Positions 52,000 through 63,935 of a stretch of DNA of 64,000 nucleotides are shown here, in pieces. Both the position numbers and the translations under genes were made by a program. Source of the stretch: Monoplex corrugatus (lineage: Eukaryota; Mollusca; Gastropoda; Littorinimorpha; Ranellidae); contig CM060312.1 in assembly GCA_030674185.1 (NCBI GenBank), positions 72,936,737 to 73,000,736 on the forward strand. Reading direction: 5' to 3'. The stretch's first letter is position 1. Each line of letters starts with the position of its first letter. The notes under the pieces were generated by a model. The model saw only the letters and a program-made list of their open reading frames with translations, did no database searches and was not told where the DNA came from.

Positions 52000-52240
52000 A
52001 ACGCTGCTGGCTGGAAATGAACTTGAGACATCAGATCTTGAGTCTATGGCTCTTTTACAAGAACCAGCATACACCTAGGAAGTGAGAGGTTTGGGGTTCA
52101 ATCCCCAGTCTGACAGAACTTTCTATCTCCCTCAACTAAATCTTGAGTGGTGATCTGGGTGCTAGTCTTGTCATATGAGATGATTAACTGGGGTCTTGTA
52201 TGCTGCTTGTGCTTAGTGCACATAAATCAAGTCAACTTAA
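52000..52240 (+). mobile_element. SINE with CTTGAGTGGTG core
   Basis: Contains GGGGTTCAATCCCC (B-box-like) and CTTGAGTGGTGATCTGGGTG, then GATGATTAACTGGGGTCTTG and TGCTTGTGCTTAGTGCACAT. The same order occurs at 57310-57480, and the upstream part matches 37740-37780. This layout is widespread in mollusc genomes as tRNA-derived SINEs. Confidence 0.6.
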
Positions 52241-52547
52241 AGACAAATTACACACTGGTCATCATTCATACATACTGAAAAAGAAAAATGAACCAATCGA
52301 TCAATCAAATTCATAAGCGATAATTTGTGACTTTTAAAAAACACTGTTTGTGATATTAAACATTAAGAACATTAGACATTAAGAGCAGTCATCGTTTGTG
52401 ATATTCAAACTTAAGAACACTAGACATTAAGGGCATTCTATGAAATCATAATTCTGTTATGCATTATCATCATTCTAAAATATGCACGCACACACATGAA
52501 CACATACACACATATACTTAGTAACTTCAGTCAGAAGCATGCACGTT

Positions 52548-52548
<1 letters not shown>

Positions 52549-52596
<48 letters not shown>

Positions 52597-52700
52597 TTAC
52601 TCATCCACTAACACATACACACACAAGCATGAAATCATATTATTATAGTATCATTATCATTATTATTATTATTACTATTATTACTATCATCATCATCTTT
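52549..52700. repeat. (CA)n and (ATT)n microsatellites
   Basis: (CA)n at 52549-52594 and imperfect ATT/ATC triplets at 52640-52705, in intron 1-2. Confidence 0.9.
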
Positions 52701-52916
52701 TATCATGATTATACTGCGCTATACTCCAAACTCATTTGGACTCACCATGCATTACACATAACCAGACTTGTTGAAGGAGCATGGAAGCTCAAGCTGTTAG
52801 TTGAGCTGACCACATTCCACTGTGTTGTTACACAGTCTGTATCTTTGGTTGGCATGTATGCTAAGGGTTTTCATGTTTCCATGAGCCAACCACTGAAATG
52901 ATTTACAGTCTAATCT

Positions 52917-53938
52917 TTAACCCCTTGAGTGCCGTGTCCGTAAAATTTACGGAGCTCTCGGAGCCTTCTCTGGTGCCTACATACGTGAAATTCATGGAGG
53001 TAGTTTGACACACATTTCAGCCTAATGTAAATAGGAGAGAAGCTCTGACTGATGTTGTCAGTCTAAGAGAGGGTTCATAAAAGTGACTGGCTTCCTTTAC
53101 ATGGCTTTTTGACCTATGCAACCCTCACCAGATTGGTTTTATTTATCTGAAAAGAGAAACTGGTTTTCAGCAAAAAATATTGACACCAGGACTGTCTTGC
53201 AATGCTGCATGTTTTCAGCCTTTGAAAGCATGTGAGTTGAGTCAAGAACTTATAAATGACTGTAGGATGATTCAGAAGACAAATCTAACACAAGAAGAGG
53301 TTGAAAACTGCAGTAGTTACTGGCCAACAGGAAAGTTGATTTTTCGAGCCCCACCCCCCAAGGTTCATGTTACAGGCAATACTGGCAGCTAGCCAACACT
53401 TTTCATGGACATTGTAGAATTATATAAGCCACACTGTCAGTGAGTAGTATTCCTGGCAAGGGGAAGACTAGGGTGATGTGATGGAGTGGGTGGGGATGGG
53501 GGGGGCTTGCCTCAGGGGAGGACTTGACTGGGTCAAGCCACTCAGTGTACTAGCACACTGTGGCTCTTTGTAACTTGTCAGCTGTCAGTGATCTCTTAGT
53601 AGGAAGTCTGCCTAAGTCTGAATACTTTTAGATTTCATCAGGAGGGTCATATCTTCTATTTTTTCCTTTGTTTTTCTGCTTTCCATCACGAGCTGTTATG
53701 AGTTTTTTACAGGAATTTCCACAAAATATTACAAATATGCAGTAATTTCAAGAAATTACTACATAAATCATCTGAAAATACATTTAGTCATGCTAATGCA
53801 CCATTCTGTGTAATTTCATGCATAGACTCCCATAAATATGGAAACAAGTTGTTTTAATGTACATGGTAGCGATGCAACATTTTTTCCCTGGCACATGGAG
53901 AACACTGGTGTCAAAAAACGTCAGCACTCAAGGGTTAA
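52917..53938. mobile_element. piggyBac-type MITE, 1.02 kb (element 4)
   Basis: TTAA ends with TTAACCCCTTGAGTGCCGTG and, inverted, TTAACCCTTGAGTGCTGACG. The left subterminal palindrome CCGTAAAATTTACGG lies at 52938-52952, with GTGCC repeated at 52929 and 52973 (44 bp apart). GCCAGGG lies 48 bp from the right end. No transposase sequence remains. The element abuts the 53-bp minisatellite, so it inserted at the array's edge. Confidence 0.85.
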
Positions 53939-53939
53939 C

Positions 53940-55364
53940 ATGCACATTTGACGTTCTGCATGATATACGCATGACGTAGTTTAGGCACTGGTGCACATTT
54001 GATGTTCTGCATGAATACAAATTTGATGTCTCATGTACATACACATGACCGTGTTTAGGCACTGGTGCACATTTGATGTTCTGCAAGTATACAAATTTGA
54101 TGTTCTGCATGTATACACCATGACTGTGGTTTAGGCACTGGCACTGTCAATCAATTTGATGTTCTGCATGTATACACCCATGACCGTGGTTTAGGCACTG
54201 GTGCACATTTGATGTTCTGCATGTACAAACACATGAGCGTGGTTTAGGCACTGGTGCACATTTGATGTTCTGCATGTATATACGCATGACCGTGGTTTAG
54301 GCACTGGTGCACATTTGACGTTCTGCATGTATATAACCATGACGTGGTTTAGCACTGGTGCACAGACCGTGGTTTAGGCACTGGTGCACATTTGATGTTC
54401 TGCATGTATATACGCATGACCGTGGTTTAGGCACTGGTGCACATTTGATGTTCTGCATGTATTTACGTATGACCGTGGTTAGGCACTGGTGCACATTTGA
54501 TGTTCTGCATGTATATACGCATGACCGTGGTTTAGGCACTGGTGCACATTGATGTTCTGCATGTATATATGTATGACCGTGGTTTAGGCACTGATGCACA
54601 TTTGACGTTCTGCATGTATATAACCATGACCGTGGTTTAGGCACTGGTGCACATTTGATGTTCTGCATGTATATACGCATGACCGTGGTTTAGGCACTGG
54701 TGCACATTTGATGTTCTGCATGTATATACGTATGACCGTGGTTTAGGCACTGGTGCACATTTGATGTTCTGCATGTATACGCATATCCGTGGTTTAGGCA
54801 CTGGTGCACATTTGATGTTCTGCATGTATACGCATATCCGTGGTTTAGGCACTGGTGCACATTTGATGTTCTGCATGTATATACGTATGACCGTGGTTTA
54901 GGCACTGGTGCACATTTGATGTTCTGCATGTATATACGTATGACCGTGGTTTAGGCACTGCACAGCGCACAAGTCCGAGATACTTTAGTTGGCTCTGCCC
55001 TGCCAGCTATTACTGCCGGCTATTAATAGCATGCATCTTTCCCCTTCCTTTCCACTCCCCACACCCTTTTCACCTGTCCCGCTGCCGTGTATAGCATACT
55101 CAGCTTCCTTCTTTATCATTAGTGCTTGAGCACAAAGGCGCTCTACAGAGATAAGACTTTGGTCAACCCTGCCTGGCTAAAAATAGCACTCGCAGCGGCC
55201 AACGCCGGCTGCAACTAAAGGGTGTCAGAATGGCTGGGAAAATGCAGCCGTGACTGGTGCACATTTGATGTTCTGCATGTATATACGCATGACCGTGGTT
55301 TAGGCACTGGTGCACATTTGATGTTCTGCATGTATATACGCATGACCGTGGTTTAGGCACTGGC
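53940..55364. repeat. 53-bp minisatellite, about 21 copies, split by a 290-bp insert
   Basis: The unit CATTTGATGTTCTGCATGTA continues TATACGCATGACCGTGGTTT and AGGCACTGGTGCA. About 19 copies span 53940-54962. Non-repeat DNA (about 54963-55252) then interrupts, and two more copies follow at 55253-55364. The insert ends with GTGACTGGTGCACATTTGAT, rejoining the unit phase. ORFs here are artefacts. Confidence 0.93.
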
Positions 55365-55685
55365 AGGTCAGCACATATGTTGACCAGGAAGCTCGGAAAA
55401 TCTCCATCCTGTGGCCACCAGGCAGAGGGGTTTAGTGGAACATATCCAGGACCTTCCAAAAGAATGTCCAATGATCACCCGATCGACTACCATACCCCCT
55501 AGATAACACACAAACAAACATGCACAAAGAAACGCACTCTCTTCCTACAACATTCTTAAATTTTCATACATCCTTTTTTATTCTGTATTTGCAGGAAGCT
55601 GATTGGACCAGACGATAGTGTGAGGAAATGAAAGAATAAAAGAAACAAAAACAGACAAGATGGATAGTAAAGATGATGCACTCAC

Positions 55686-55854
55686 TTCATCTTCAGCCAT
55701 GAGCCTGGGCGTGTCCTTGGTGGGGAAGCCACTGCCTGTGTCCTTGGCATGGATGTCAGCACCATACAGCACGCATACATCCTCCTCCAGGCTGCTCACC
55801 AGGCGCCAAAACTCCTTCTCCACCATGGGCGGTTTCACCGTCTGATACACAACA
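55686..55854 (-). CDS. KDM5: KDM5 exon 1 in window: linker into JmjC
   Basis: The acceptor GGCTGCAG and donor GATGAA|GTGAGT bound 1 + 56 codons. It reads [40 protein letters not shown] and [16 protein letters not shown], equivalent to KDM5[21 protein letters not shown] and SKDFGSGFP. The first base completes a codon from an upstream exon that is not visible. A transposon ends only about 38 bp upstream of this acceptor. Confidence 0.97.
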
Positions 55855-55898
55855 CTGCAGCCATTGCCTCCCGAACACATACACTCTAAATGCTATTA

Positions 55899-57254
55899 CA
55901 TGGGTGCAACTCCTGAAAAAGAAAAAACCTGAAAGGCAGGGGTCCAGGGGCCGCCCAGGCCCCGTGGGGTACAGGGGCAGAGCCCTTGTTGGGGGGTCAG
56001 GGGGCGTTGCTCCCTGAAGCTGAAAGAAAATTAGCCTTTTTATGATGATTTGGGGGGTCTCTCCTTTAATCTGAGCATGAACAAATGAACAGAAAAATTG
56101 ACATATTTCTGACTTACATGGTAACAGAATAGCAGTGTTACCACCAGTACTAACCATGATAGATTACTAGTTAATCATGAAAGAAAAATCTAGAAGAAGA
56201 ACAGCTGAATAATTCTGTCAAAGTCAGTCTTAAGAATACAGAAACCAGTCCAGTCAATATCACTCTTTTGCTTCAATCCTCCTTGACAGTTTATCTGCCA
56301 AACAGTATCCTTGTGTTTATAACACAGGTCCAAACTGACCATAACACAGTATCTGACAATCCTCTAAGTGATGAGGAGACAGAAAATCATTTGAAGATTA
56401 GCACTAGTCATTCATAAGGTGTTTCCAGGCCAACATGAGTGTAGCCTTTGTTCATAAAATCAACAACATCAGTAACAGTTCAGACACATTGTTTAAAAAA
56501 AGTGGAAGATGGTTAAATGTCCATTCTAGATTTCTTCAGAAACTGTCTAATGTCTTGTGATGACTTCATGGCAGCTCTTTTGCCACCTTTTGGCACTGTG
56601 TAGATGCTGGAACTGGGTTGTGCAGAAGTGGCCTGTGCAGAAATAGCATGAAAACGTAACTAACCATCACATTTTCCTTGTGGCCGGGATGATCGGCATG
56701 TTCCTTTAGTTTTTCTTTCCACTCGTGCCGTAGGCTACTTGATTTGCTTAGAGCAAACTGTGCAGAAACATGTTCCTGGTAAGTCAAGTTTCCGACACTA
56801 CTCTCCATACTCTTTGTCCTGCTCGTCTTTCTGCTTCAGCCACTCCTACCTCCATTGTTTTTCACCCCTTCCTCCACCTTCGCAAGACGCGAAAAATCTG
56901 CTTCCATGAGATAATGCATACTCAAACGTCGAACGAAAAGTCGCCTGCTAATTCCGGTCACGTGCTTCGGATCTTCTGTACCTCCAACACAGGAGAGCTC
57001 CAATCACTTTGCTTACGAACACTCCGAGCGGAAGCGGAGTTGCTCACTGTATCGAAGGATTTTAATCGGCATTTTTTTCCCAATCGCTTTGCTTACGAAC
57101 ACTCCGAGCAGAAGCGGAGTTGCTCACTGTATCGAAGGATTTTAATCGGCTTTTTTTTTTTTTTCCTTGTCAAATTTTCAAAAACCGGATCTGTCCGCTC
57201 GATCGTTTTTCAAAAACCGGATTCCGGTCTGTAGCCGGAGGAGTTGCACCCATG
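55899..57254. mobile_element. 1.36-kb terminal-inverted-repeat element with 6-bp target duplication
   Basis: The inverted ends CATGGGTGCAACTCC match perfectly at 55899 and (inverted) 57254, and CTATTA flanks both sides (55893-55898, 57255-57260). Inside are a GC-rich left arm with GGGGCCGCCCAGGCCCCGTG, a minus-strand fragment HEWKEKLKEHADHPGHKENV (56650-56740) and a direct duplication of about 75 bp (57000-57150). The TSD length parallels the hAT-like element at 28111. It is non-autonomous; superfamily hAT is likely but not proven. Confidence 0.8.
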
Positions 57255-57309
57255 CTATTATCAAAACCAAAATCAACTGAGAAATGATCTAATGGTTATT
57301 ATCACCTGT

Positions 57310-57480
57310 ATCGAATATAACAAGAACCAGGTTCAAATCACAGGTAGGACTGAGATTTCAATCCCCCTTTACTAGACCTTGAGTGGTGGTCTAGGAACTA
57401 ATCTACTGGATGAACTGGTAAACCAAGAGCCCATGTGCAGCATACAATCAGTGCTCGTGGAAAAATCCACAACACGAGAC
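57310..57480 (+). mobile_element. SINE with CTTGAGTGGTG core, second copy
   Basis: CAGGTTCAAATCACAGG-like B box, then CTTGAGTGGTGGTCTAGGAA, GATGAACTGGTAAACCAAGA and CCATGTGCAGCATACAATCA, collinear with 52000-52240. Confidence 0.55.
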
Positions 57481-59078
57481 ATTCCTTGCAAAATTCTGTT
57501 TAAAAAACCTACCTTCTCACACAGACAGAGAGAAATCATGGAAACATGGATGCAGGTTCCATTCCAAAACTTCTTCTTTCTGTTGTTCTTGGCTGGAAGG
57601 AAGGGAACAGTTTCAGATGTTTCATTTTCTTCTCAGTTTGGGCATGCTGAGTACACTGAGTAGCACTTTGTCATGTGGTTAGATAGGGCATGTGAGTCAC
57701 CCCTTTTCCCTTCAGGACATGTCACCTGCTTTGTCAGGTCTGCAACTGTCTGGGATTCCAGGTGTCACAGGTGTTGTACCTGACAGGGCTCAGTTCACCG
57801 CTGGAGACCTACATGTCTGCTAGCAATATGATCTAAGTCCTCTTGGTGTACAGTCAAGCCAAGGCCTACATCTCTGCTAAGCAATATTGTATCATTATGA
57901 TCTAAGTCCTCTTGGTGTAAGGCAGCCCTAGAACTCATAGTTAGCGAGGCTAACACTGATCAAATTTTCTAACAGAGCTACGTAGTAGGTGGACTTCTGT
58001 TCTAGAGCACTTAAGTTGATGCTTCAATGTTAGCGACCTTTTGGTGTCCACGACCACAATGACACAGATGGAAGGCTATCCGCTACATGTATATTGTAAT
58101 ATCCTAGCAGGTACACCTCCTGGATGGTGTCCTAGTGTGCTGTTCTCATGTCTGGAATCACAGTTTTTGAAGAATGCCCTTGCCTGTCTCACCTAACTGG
58201 CCAAGAACACTTCAGTTGTACAGTGAGAGGAAGACCATCATCTGGCAGGGGATCACCAGATGAAGGATTGCTGCTTTGGGGGTTAAACACACTTGGGGGA
58301 TACGGCTTTTGTGTGTTTTTTATGCATTTGCCTTATACAACTGTGCTGCTATACTTATACACTTTTGCAACATATCTATCCCAGACTTACAAAACTGTGT
58401 TGTGCTGATGCCATGGGCCTGTTGCTGCAGTCATGGCTCAGCATGAATAGGGTTATTATTATCATCATCAATACTATTATCATTACTAATATTAGCGTTT
58501 AAAGCCCAACCTATGCTCAGAGCTATATCAGGACTATAGCCATCTCAAACAAAATACACACACCTGAACACTGGGAAAAAGAAAACATGCAAAAGAAAAT
58601 CAAGTACACAGGTCAATGCATTCACACAAATAATCTAAGGATATGCCCCCCGGTGTCTGCCATTCTGCTCAATTTACCACCAGGTAGATTAAAAAAAAAC
58701 TTAATAATATGCATGGATGCAAGTACATAAAAACTGACTTATAATACCTAAAATTGCCACTATGCAGTTCATATTTCCTTACAGCTCAAAGTGCAATGAA
58801 TGTATCTACCAAATTATCAATTCTAACAGACAGAAAGCTTGTAAGGATTTATGGAAAACAAAAAGGTGAATGGACCAGCAAGGTCGAAAATGAAGAAATG
58901 AGGAAAATATGACAGAATGCTAAAGAGCAAGGCAGAAACAGAGAATGAAGCAAGTGTATGTCAACCCCTACAACTATTATTTATACTGAAAGAGCCTCCA
59001 GCATCCTTACAGGGGACAGTGTAGTAACTTGTAAACCAGGGCCACTACTTCGTTGTTGCACAGGTAACTCTTAGCAAG

Positions 59079-59080
<2 letters not shown>
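57481..59080. other. Upstream intron or flank, nothing recognised
   Basis: Short unsupported ORFs only (57379-57663, 58148-58502). A tract of ATT/ATC triplets lies at 58450-58495. The KDM5 exon expected upstream of exon 1 (FGFEQA region) was searched for by eye and not found. Confidence 0.4.
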
Positions 59081-59125
<45 letters not shown>

Positions 59126-59192
59126 CACAACACACAACACACACACACACACACACACACAACACAACACACACACACACACACACACACCA
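59080..59192. repeat. (CA)n with AACACA interruptions
   Basis: About 110 bp of CA repeat interrupted by three AACACAA units. Confidence 0.95.
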
Positions 59193-59467
59193 TATGCACT
59201 GACAGAAATGTTACTGAAAGGAAGAAGAAGCTACTGTTGCCTCAAACAAACTTTTGTTCTTACCTCTGCATAAAAAAGTGAGTTCCATAATGAGGATAAA
59301 CTAAGTTTTATTCTTTCCTTGTGTGTATATTTTAAGATCTAATAGCATGTAATATTAAGAAGAAATGACATAATCATCAAATAAAATCAAACGGTAATAT
59401 TCTTACACCATAGACTGTAGACTGATGGTAAAGTCAGGATTATTTTCAATAAAGAAATCGAACCTAC

Positions 59468-59581
59468 TTTAATGGAATCTTGCACGTTCACCATCTGCCA
59501 TGGCATGGTGGCAGATTGTTGACAGGAAGGCTGCGGGTCATAATCAAACTCGAACTTCTTGAAACAGCCACGTTTTAACTC
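59468..59581 (-). CDS. Possible 38-codon exon of unknown gene
   Basis: The acceptor-like GTATGTGTTAAG precedes a frame reading ELKRGCFKKFEFDYDPQPSC and then MPWQMVNVQDSIK, with AAA|GTAGGT as donor, phase 0/0. I do not recognise it. Its phase does not match KDM5 exon 1, which needs an upstream exon with two leftover bases. It may belong to another gene or a repeat. Confidence 0.2.
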
Positions 59582-59689
59582 CTTAACACATACACACACA
59601 AACACAGAGTAGAGCTGTACTAAACTGCTGTACAAGAGCCTTGGAAGGTGCTATGTTGACTCTCTGAAAGACACAAGGGATGTCCGAAA

Positions 59690-60060
59690 ATAAGGTACAG
59701 ATTGGGAAAAAAACAACCAGAATTAAAAATCATGAAAGCTAAAACGTACAGCCACAGGAGTAATGTAATACTACATGTCACCGACCCCCAAAAATTCGAA
59801 TTTTAACAGTCAGTGAAGAAACTGATGGCAACCGTGTTCTGGGATGCCAAAGAAATGCTGCTCACGGGCTTCTTATCGCATGGTCAGACAATTAATACAG
59901 TCAGATGCTGCCAAACTCTGGAAAAACTGAAGGAAGCTGTTCGCTGAAAAGTCCAGGATGTTTACATAAGGGTGTCATCCTGCTGCATGAAAACACCACC
60001 CACCACACGGCAAAGCTCAAGCGCTCTGTCCGGAATGGGACAGAGATGTTGGAGCAGGGT
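59690..60060 (+). pseudogene. Mariner transposase relic
   Basis: Frames across this stretch give LMATVFWDAKEMLLTGFLSH, then QTLEKLKEAV and GVILLHENTTHHTAKLK, equivalent to the mariner FWDAKG, LRRAI and LLHDNARPHTA motifs. The catalytic D of HDN has become E, and several frameshifts and stops are present. No ends were defined. It is unrelated in sequence to the intact mariner at 43020. Confidence 0.75.
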
Positions 60061-60620
60061 CACAAGCAGGCAGCGGGGGAGGAAGGGAGACAAGCAGGGC
60101 GGACCTATTGTCTGACGTCCGTAGAAGAGGGGTTGTCTCCCTTGATCCGCCTGGTGACGCAGGGGATGACCCGCCTGGCGAACTAGGGGGTAAGCCTTTT
60201 TTTCGACAATATGCCGGCCTTCCTGCCTCCTGAAGGAGACCCATGCCTGTGTCGCCCTTCAGCCATAGGGGCTGAAATGGTAGCAGCAGAACTGCAGTTG
60301 AGCTGTACATAGGGGCGAGTACGGGATTGACAGAGCCGCAGCTGAGTCGATTACCATGAGGGGCGACGAGAAGGCCGCAAGTTGACGAAAACTCAACAGA
60401 GCCGCAGCTGAATTGGGGGCTCGTGGTCACCGCAACAGAACCCCAGCTGAATTGCGATGACGTTTTGAGAGAGTAAGAGAGAGTAGACGAAGGAGATGAA
60501 GGAGGGAGAGACAAAGATGAAGATACAGCGGGTTTTGGCGCACCGGGCAAACCTCCGGTGTGTGGGTTGGAGAATTCAGCGGACAAAATCTTCTTAACCC
60601 TCGCTTTGCCACCCAAACGC
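60060..60620 (+). repeat. GC-rich repeat with four ACAGAGCCGCAGCTGA units
   Basis: Degenerate copies GCAGAACTGCAGTTGAGC, CAGAGCCGCAGCTGAGTC, CAGAGCCGCAGCTGAATTG and CAGAACCCCAGCTGAATTG occur at about 60283, 60330, 60399 and 60436. The segment is clearly richer in CpG than its neighbours. It may be the 5' untranslated region of a retroelement; the 202-codon minus ORF across it is Pro/Ser-rich and unsupported. Confidence 0.5.
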
Positions 60621-61390
60621 TTCACGTAAGTTTCTCCTTAAACGACAACATAGGCAAGACAACACAAAACAGCAACAACAATCGATTGATTGCAAGCAAA
60701 GTAGAAAAATACTTAACTGCTCAAGCATACGGAGCGAGCTGGTAAATGGCTGCCGAGAAAAGAGGACGGATATACGCATGTGCAAGACACAAGTACTCTC
60801 AGAGTTACGGTCCTTTCGGAGTTTATTGTTAAGAGGCAGGAATGGCAAATCGCTGTCGCTTATTGCATCAGTGAGCCACAGTACAGTATGTGTAATTAAA
60901 GAGTGGTTCTAGCAATATGGCCGAGATGTTTTACTGCACTGACCGCCCCTTGCAGATTATGTTTGGACCACTTATACAATATTCATCTCAGAAACGATTA
61001 AACAAAAGGTGGCTCCAGTCACCTGACGCCATCAAAGACGAAGACTAGTGCATCAATCTCCATGATGACAACATGGAAAAAAATGGCAAAGTAGTACTGG
61101 TAATCTATAAACAATTTTTTATAAATATACTAAATCTTTGCACTTATTTTTCCAACTTGCTTCATATAAAAAGGGACAATAAAAAATTTTAAAAAAGCAA
61201 ATGTCAGACAGACGTCTGCAAGTAGTAGACCAGTGTGGTCTCTTTGGCAAATTGACAAATACAATATCTGGTGCCTGCAGTTCATGCTGATTCCAAAGCT
61301 TCTCTGGCCTCTACTGATACATCAGCACTATCACTAGCAGAGTAGAACTGACAGAGACCAAAATCAACAAATACATAAGGAAATGACTAA

Positions 61391-61642
61391 GTGTCACATC
61401 TGGTCTCAACGACATTGTGCTATATAGTCAACAGGCAAACAAAACTGAAGCTAAAATCTTTCATTGAGGAGTTCAATGGGAGAAAAGTCAGGCTTCTAAG
61501 CATGCTTAACGACTCAGGAGATAAGATTGCAAGATCAATTCAGCCCAAGCTGAAGACTGGCAGAAAATGGAAAATCCTGGAGACAGTGGATGCAGTAAAG
61601 GACATCCTTCAGGTCAGAAAAATAAAAGGACACACACACACA

Positions 61643-61697
<55 letters not shown>

Positions 61698-63105
61698 TAG
61701 GCAGGGACTGGGATCAACAAAAATGGAATGGTGGTCAGAGACTTAGGTAAAAACAAAGCAAGGCTGCCTACCCCTAACTTTGCCTTCCAGGGACAAAAGT
61801 GAAAAGAAAACAGAAACAAAATGATTTCCAGGGACACACACAATGACGAACGACCAAAACGTAAGTGTACATTTACTTTTACTTACACTATGTGCAAAAA
61901 TTTTGCCTTTTCCCCCCTTTACTTTGGCATCTGATTTGCAAATTTCTTTGCAATTTGACGCCATTTTGCCCAAGCACTTCCGATTAGTCACAAGAACGTC
62001 ATATCAGTGGTTTAGAAGACACTAAATGCACAACCTGCCGGTAAGGGAATGAACAATGCTCCTTTTGTGTAGTGAAGTCATTGTCAGCATGGGATCATGC
62101 CTATAATCATTAGTGCAAGAGAAGAATGGCCATCACATGTTGATGGACACTTGCTTGATATTTCACAATTTTCCAGGACACATTACCGAAAACTGGATTT
62201 CTTAGACATCCCCCATCCCCCCCTTTCTTATTCTGACCGTTTTTCAAACCAAGCAAAGGTACTCCTGGATGGTAGGCAACCCTGACAAAGAAAGAACAGA
62301 TGCCAAAAGAATCCAGAAGACAGTCCAGCAAGACCAATAGGGGCAATGGACAACACAGAAAGTGCACATCAAAAACGTCTCAGCTGGAATGATGTCCTCT
62401 CTGGATCAGTTTCTGCCTAAAATGCAAATCTGGTGAAATGGGGAGAATCAGATGACCCTTCATATCATCTCTGCCCAGGCAAACAAAAACAGAGGAACAT
62501 ATTCTGAGCTCATGCAAAGTCACACTAATCCATAGAAGGTACACATGGTCGGATAACCGAGTTCTTATATCACACAACTAATTAGTACTGTCAGGAAGAA
62601 AAATTGCCACTAGAAGCTTCAGCAAACTTCACACAGCAGAAGGTAGTAAACTGTGGCCTGAAAAAAATGAAATATTTTGAATGTGGAAGGAGGGGATACT
62701 GGATGGAGGAGATAACCTTCAAGTGCACAGCAGATTTTCCAGAAAGGTAAAGATCCAGAAATCAGCAGCAAGAGTGGCATGAGACCAAATACAACACTCC
62801 ACTCCCATTCATCAAAACAAATGATTCTGATCAAACTGACTAAGTCGTACAAAAGTAGAACGGAACAAGCCCACATCTAAAAGACTGAAAGTATGTCAAT
62901 CTAGCCAGTAACATGAGGAAATCTGGTTTTAAAACCAAAGTCCTCACCACAACAGTTGGAGCCAGAGGTTGGAAGGCACATCTGTCTATGATCTTGAAAA
63001 ACAGCACTCAATTTGTGAGAAGGAGAGAAGCAGAGCTCTAAAGGCAATGGCAGAAGAAGGTGGGAAAGAGTTCCAGCTGAATCTGGTCAAAGAGGAACCA
63101 AAGTG
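61391..63105 (+). pseudogene. Heavily decayed LINE reverse-transcriptase tail
   Basis: Fragments in shifting plus frames include SFIEEFNGRKVRLLS and QPKLKTGRKWKILE, then NLVKWGESDDPSYHLCPG (compare the NLxRWG...CxLC zinc-like motif), VGARGWKAHLSMI and RRREAEL. Their order matches the C-terminal half of a mollusc-common retroelement polyprotein. Many stops and frameshifts and a (CA)n insertion (61628-61696) mark it as old. Confidence 0.55.
61628..61696. repeat. (CA)n microsatellite
   Basis: About 70 bp CA with one CC interruption, inside the decayed LINE. Confidence 0.95.
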
Positions 63106-63565
63106 AACCTCATACAGTTAAAACTTTCCTATGACCAGCATGTGCTCGATATCAAGGTGGTTAACACATTCCTCACAAAGCCGACTTGGTCTTAAGGCAC
63201 CCAACCAACTTGGAGGCGCAGATTTGAACCCAGGAGGAAAAAAATGGCAACAGCAGAGGGGCATCCAGGAGTCATAACTTAAATCCAGCCCAGACCCCAT
63301 GAGTGTAAATAGTTTAGGGGTAAAACGCTTGCTTCAGGGAAAACCTTTTGCTGTTCAGTTCTCCCCAGTTTTTTGCTACACAAACATAACACAAACACAG
63401 GGTGATGCTGTACAGTACCACTGTGCCCTCCACAAAGAGAGCAGCTCAAATTTCACATGATCAATCTGTTGTGACCCCCAAAACCAAACACAGACACACA
63501 CTGAGTTTCCCGCATATATATGAGTCAAAAGAAAGTAGTCATGTAGGCAGGGGTATGTGCACACG
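63106..63565. other. Right flank, nothing firm
   Basis: GGCGCAGATTTGAACCCAGG at about 63212 looks like a B box on the minus strand, so an eroded SINE is possible. No coding was recognised. Confidence 0.35.
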
Positions 63566-63681
63566 CGCATATATATGTGTGTGTGTGTGTGTGTGTGTAA
63601 TATAGACAGGAAGAGAGAGACAGGGAGAGAGAGACAGAGAGAAGAGAGAGACAGACAGAGACAGAGAGAGAGAGTGTGTGT

Positions 63682-63757
<76 letters not shown>

Positions 63758-63787
63758 GTGTGTGTGTGTGTTTGTGTGTTTGAGTGA

Positions 63788-63844
<57 letters not shown>

Positions 63845-63935
63845 GTGTGTTTAAGTGAATGTGTATGTGTGTGTGTGTGTCTGCGTGTGTGTCTGCGTGT
63901 GTGTCTGAGTGAGTGCATGTGTGTGTGTGTGTGCA
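63566..63935. repeat. (GT)n and (GA)n compound microsatellite
   Basis: (GT)n at 63576-63597, GA/CAGA at 63605-63676 and long (GT)n blocks at 63675-63930 with GGT, TTT and TGAGTGAATG interruptions. Associated ORFs are artefacts. Confidence 0.95.

Noticed and set aside
52000..52240. Separate gene from the 60-66-codon ORFs around 51874-52074
   Set aside because: The frames fall on a SINE and unique intron and lack splice support.
60017..60625. 202-codon minus ORF, Pro/Ser-rich
   Set aside because: It lies across a degenerate GC-rich repeat, overlaps the mariner relic antisense and has no recognisable domain.
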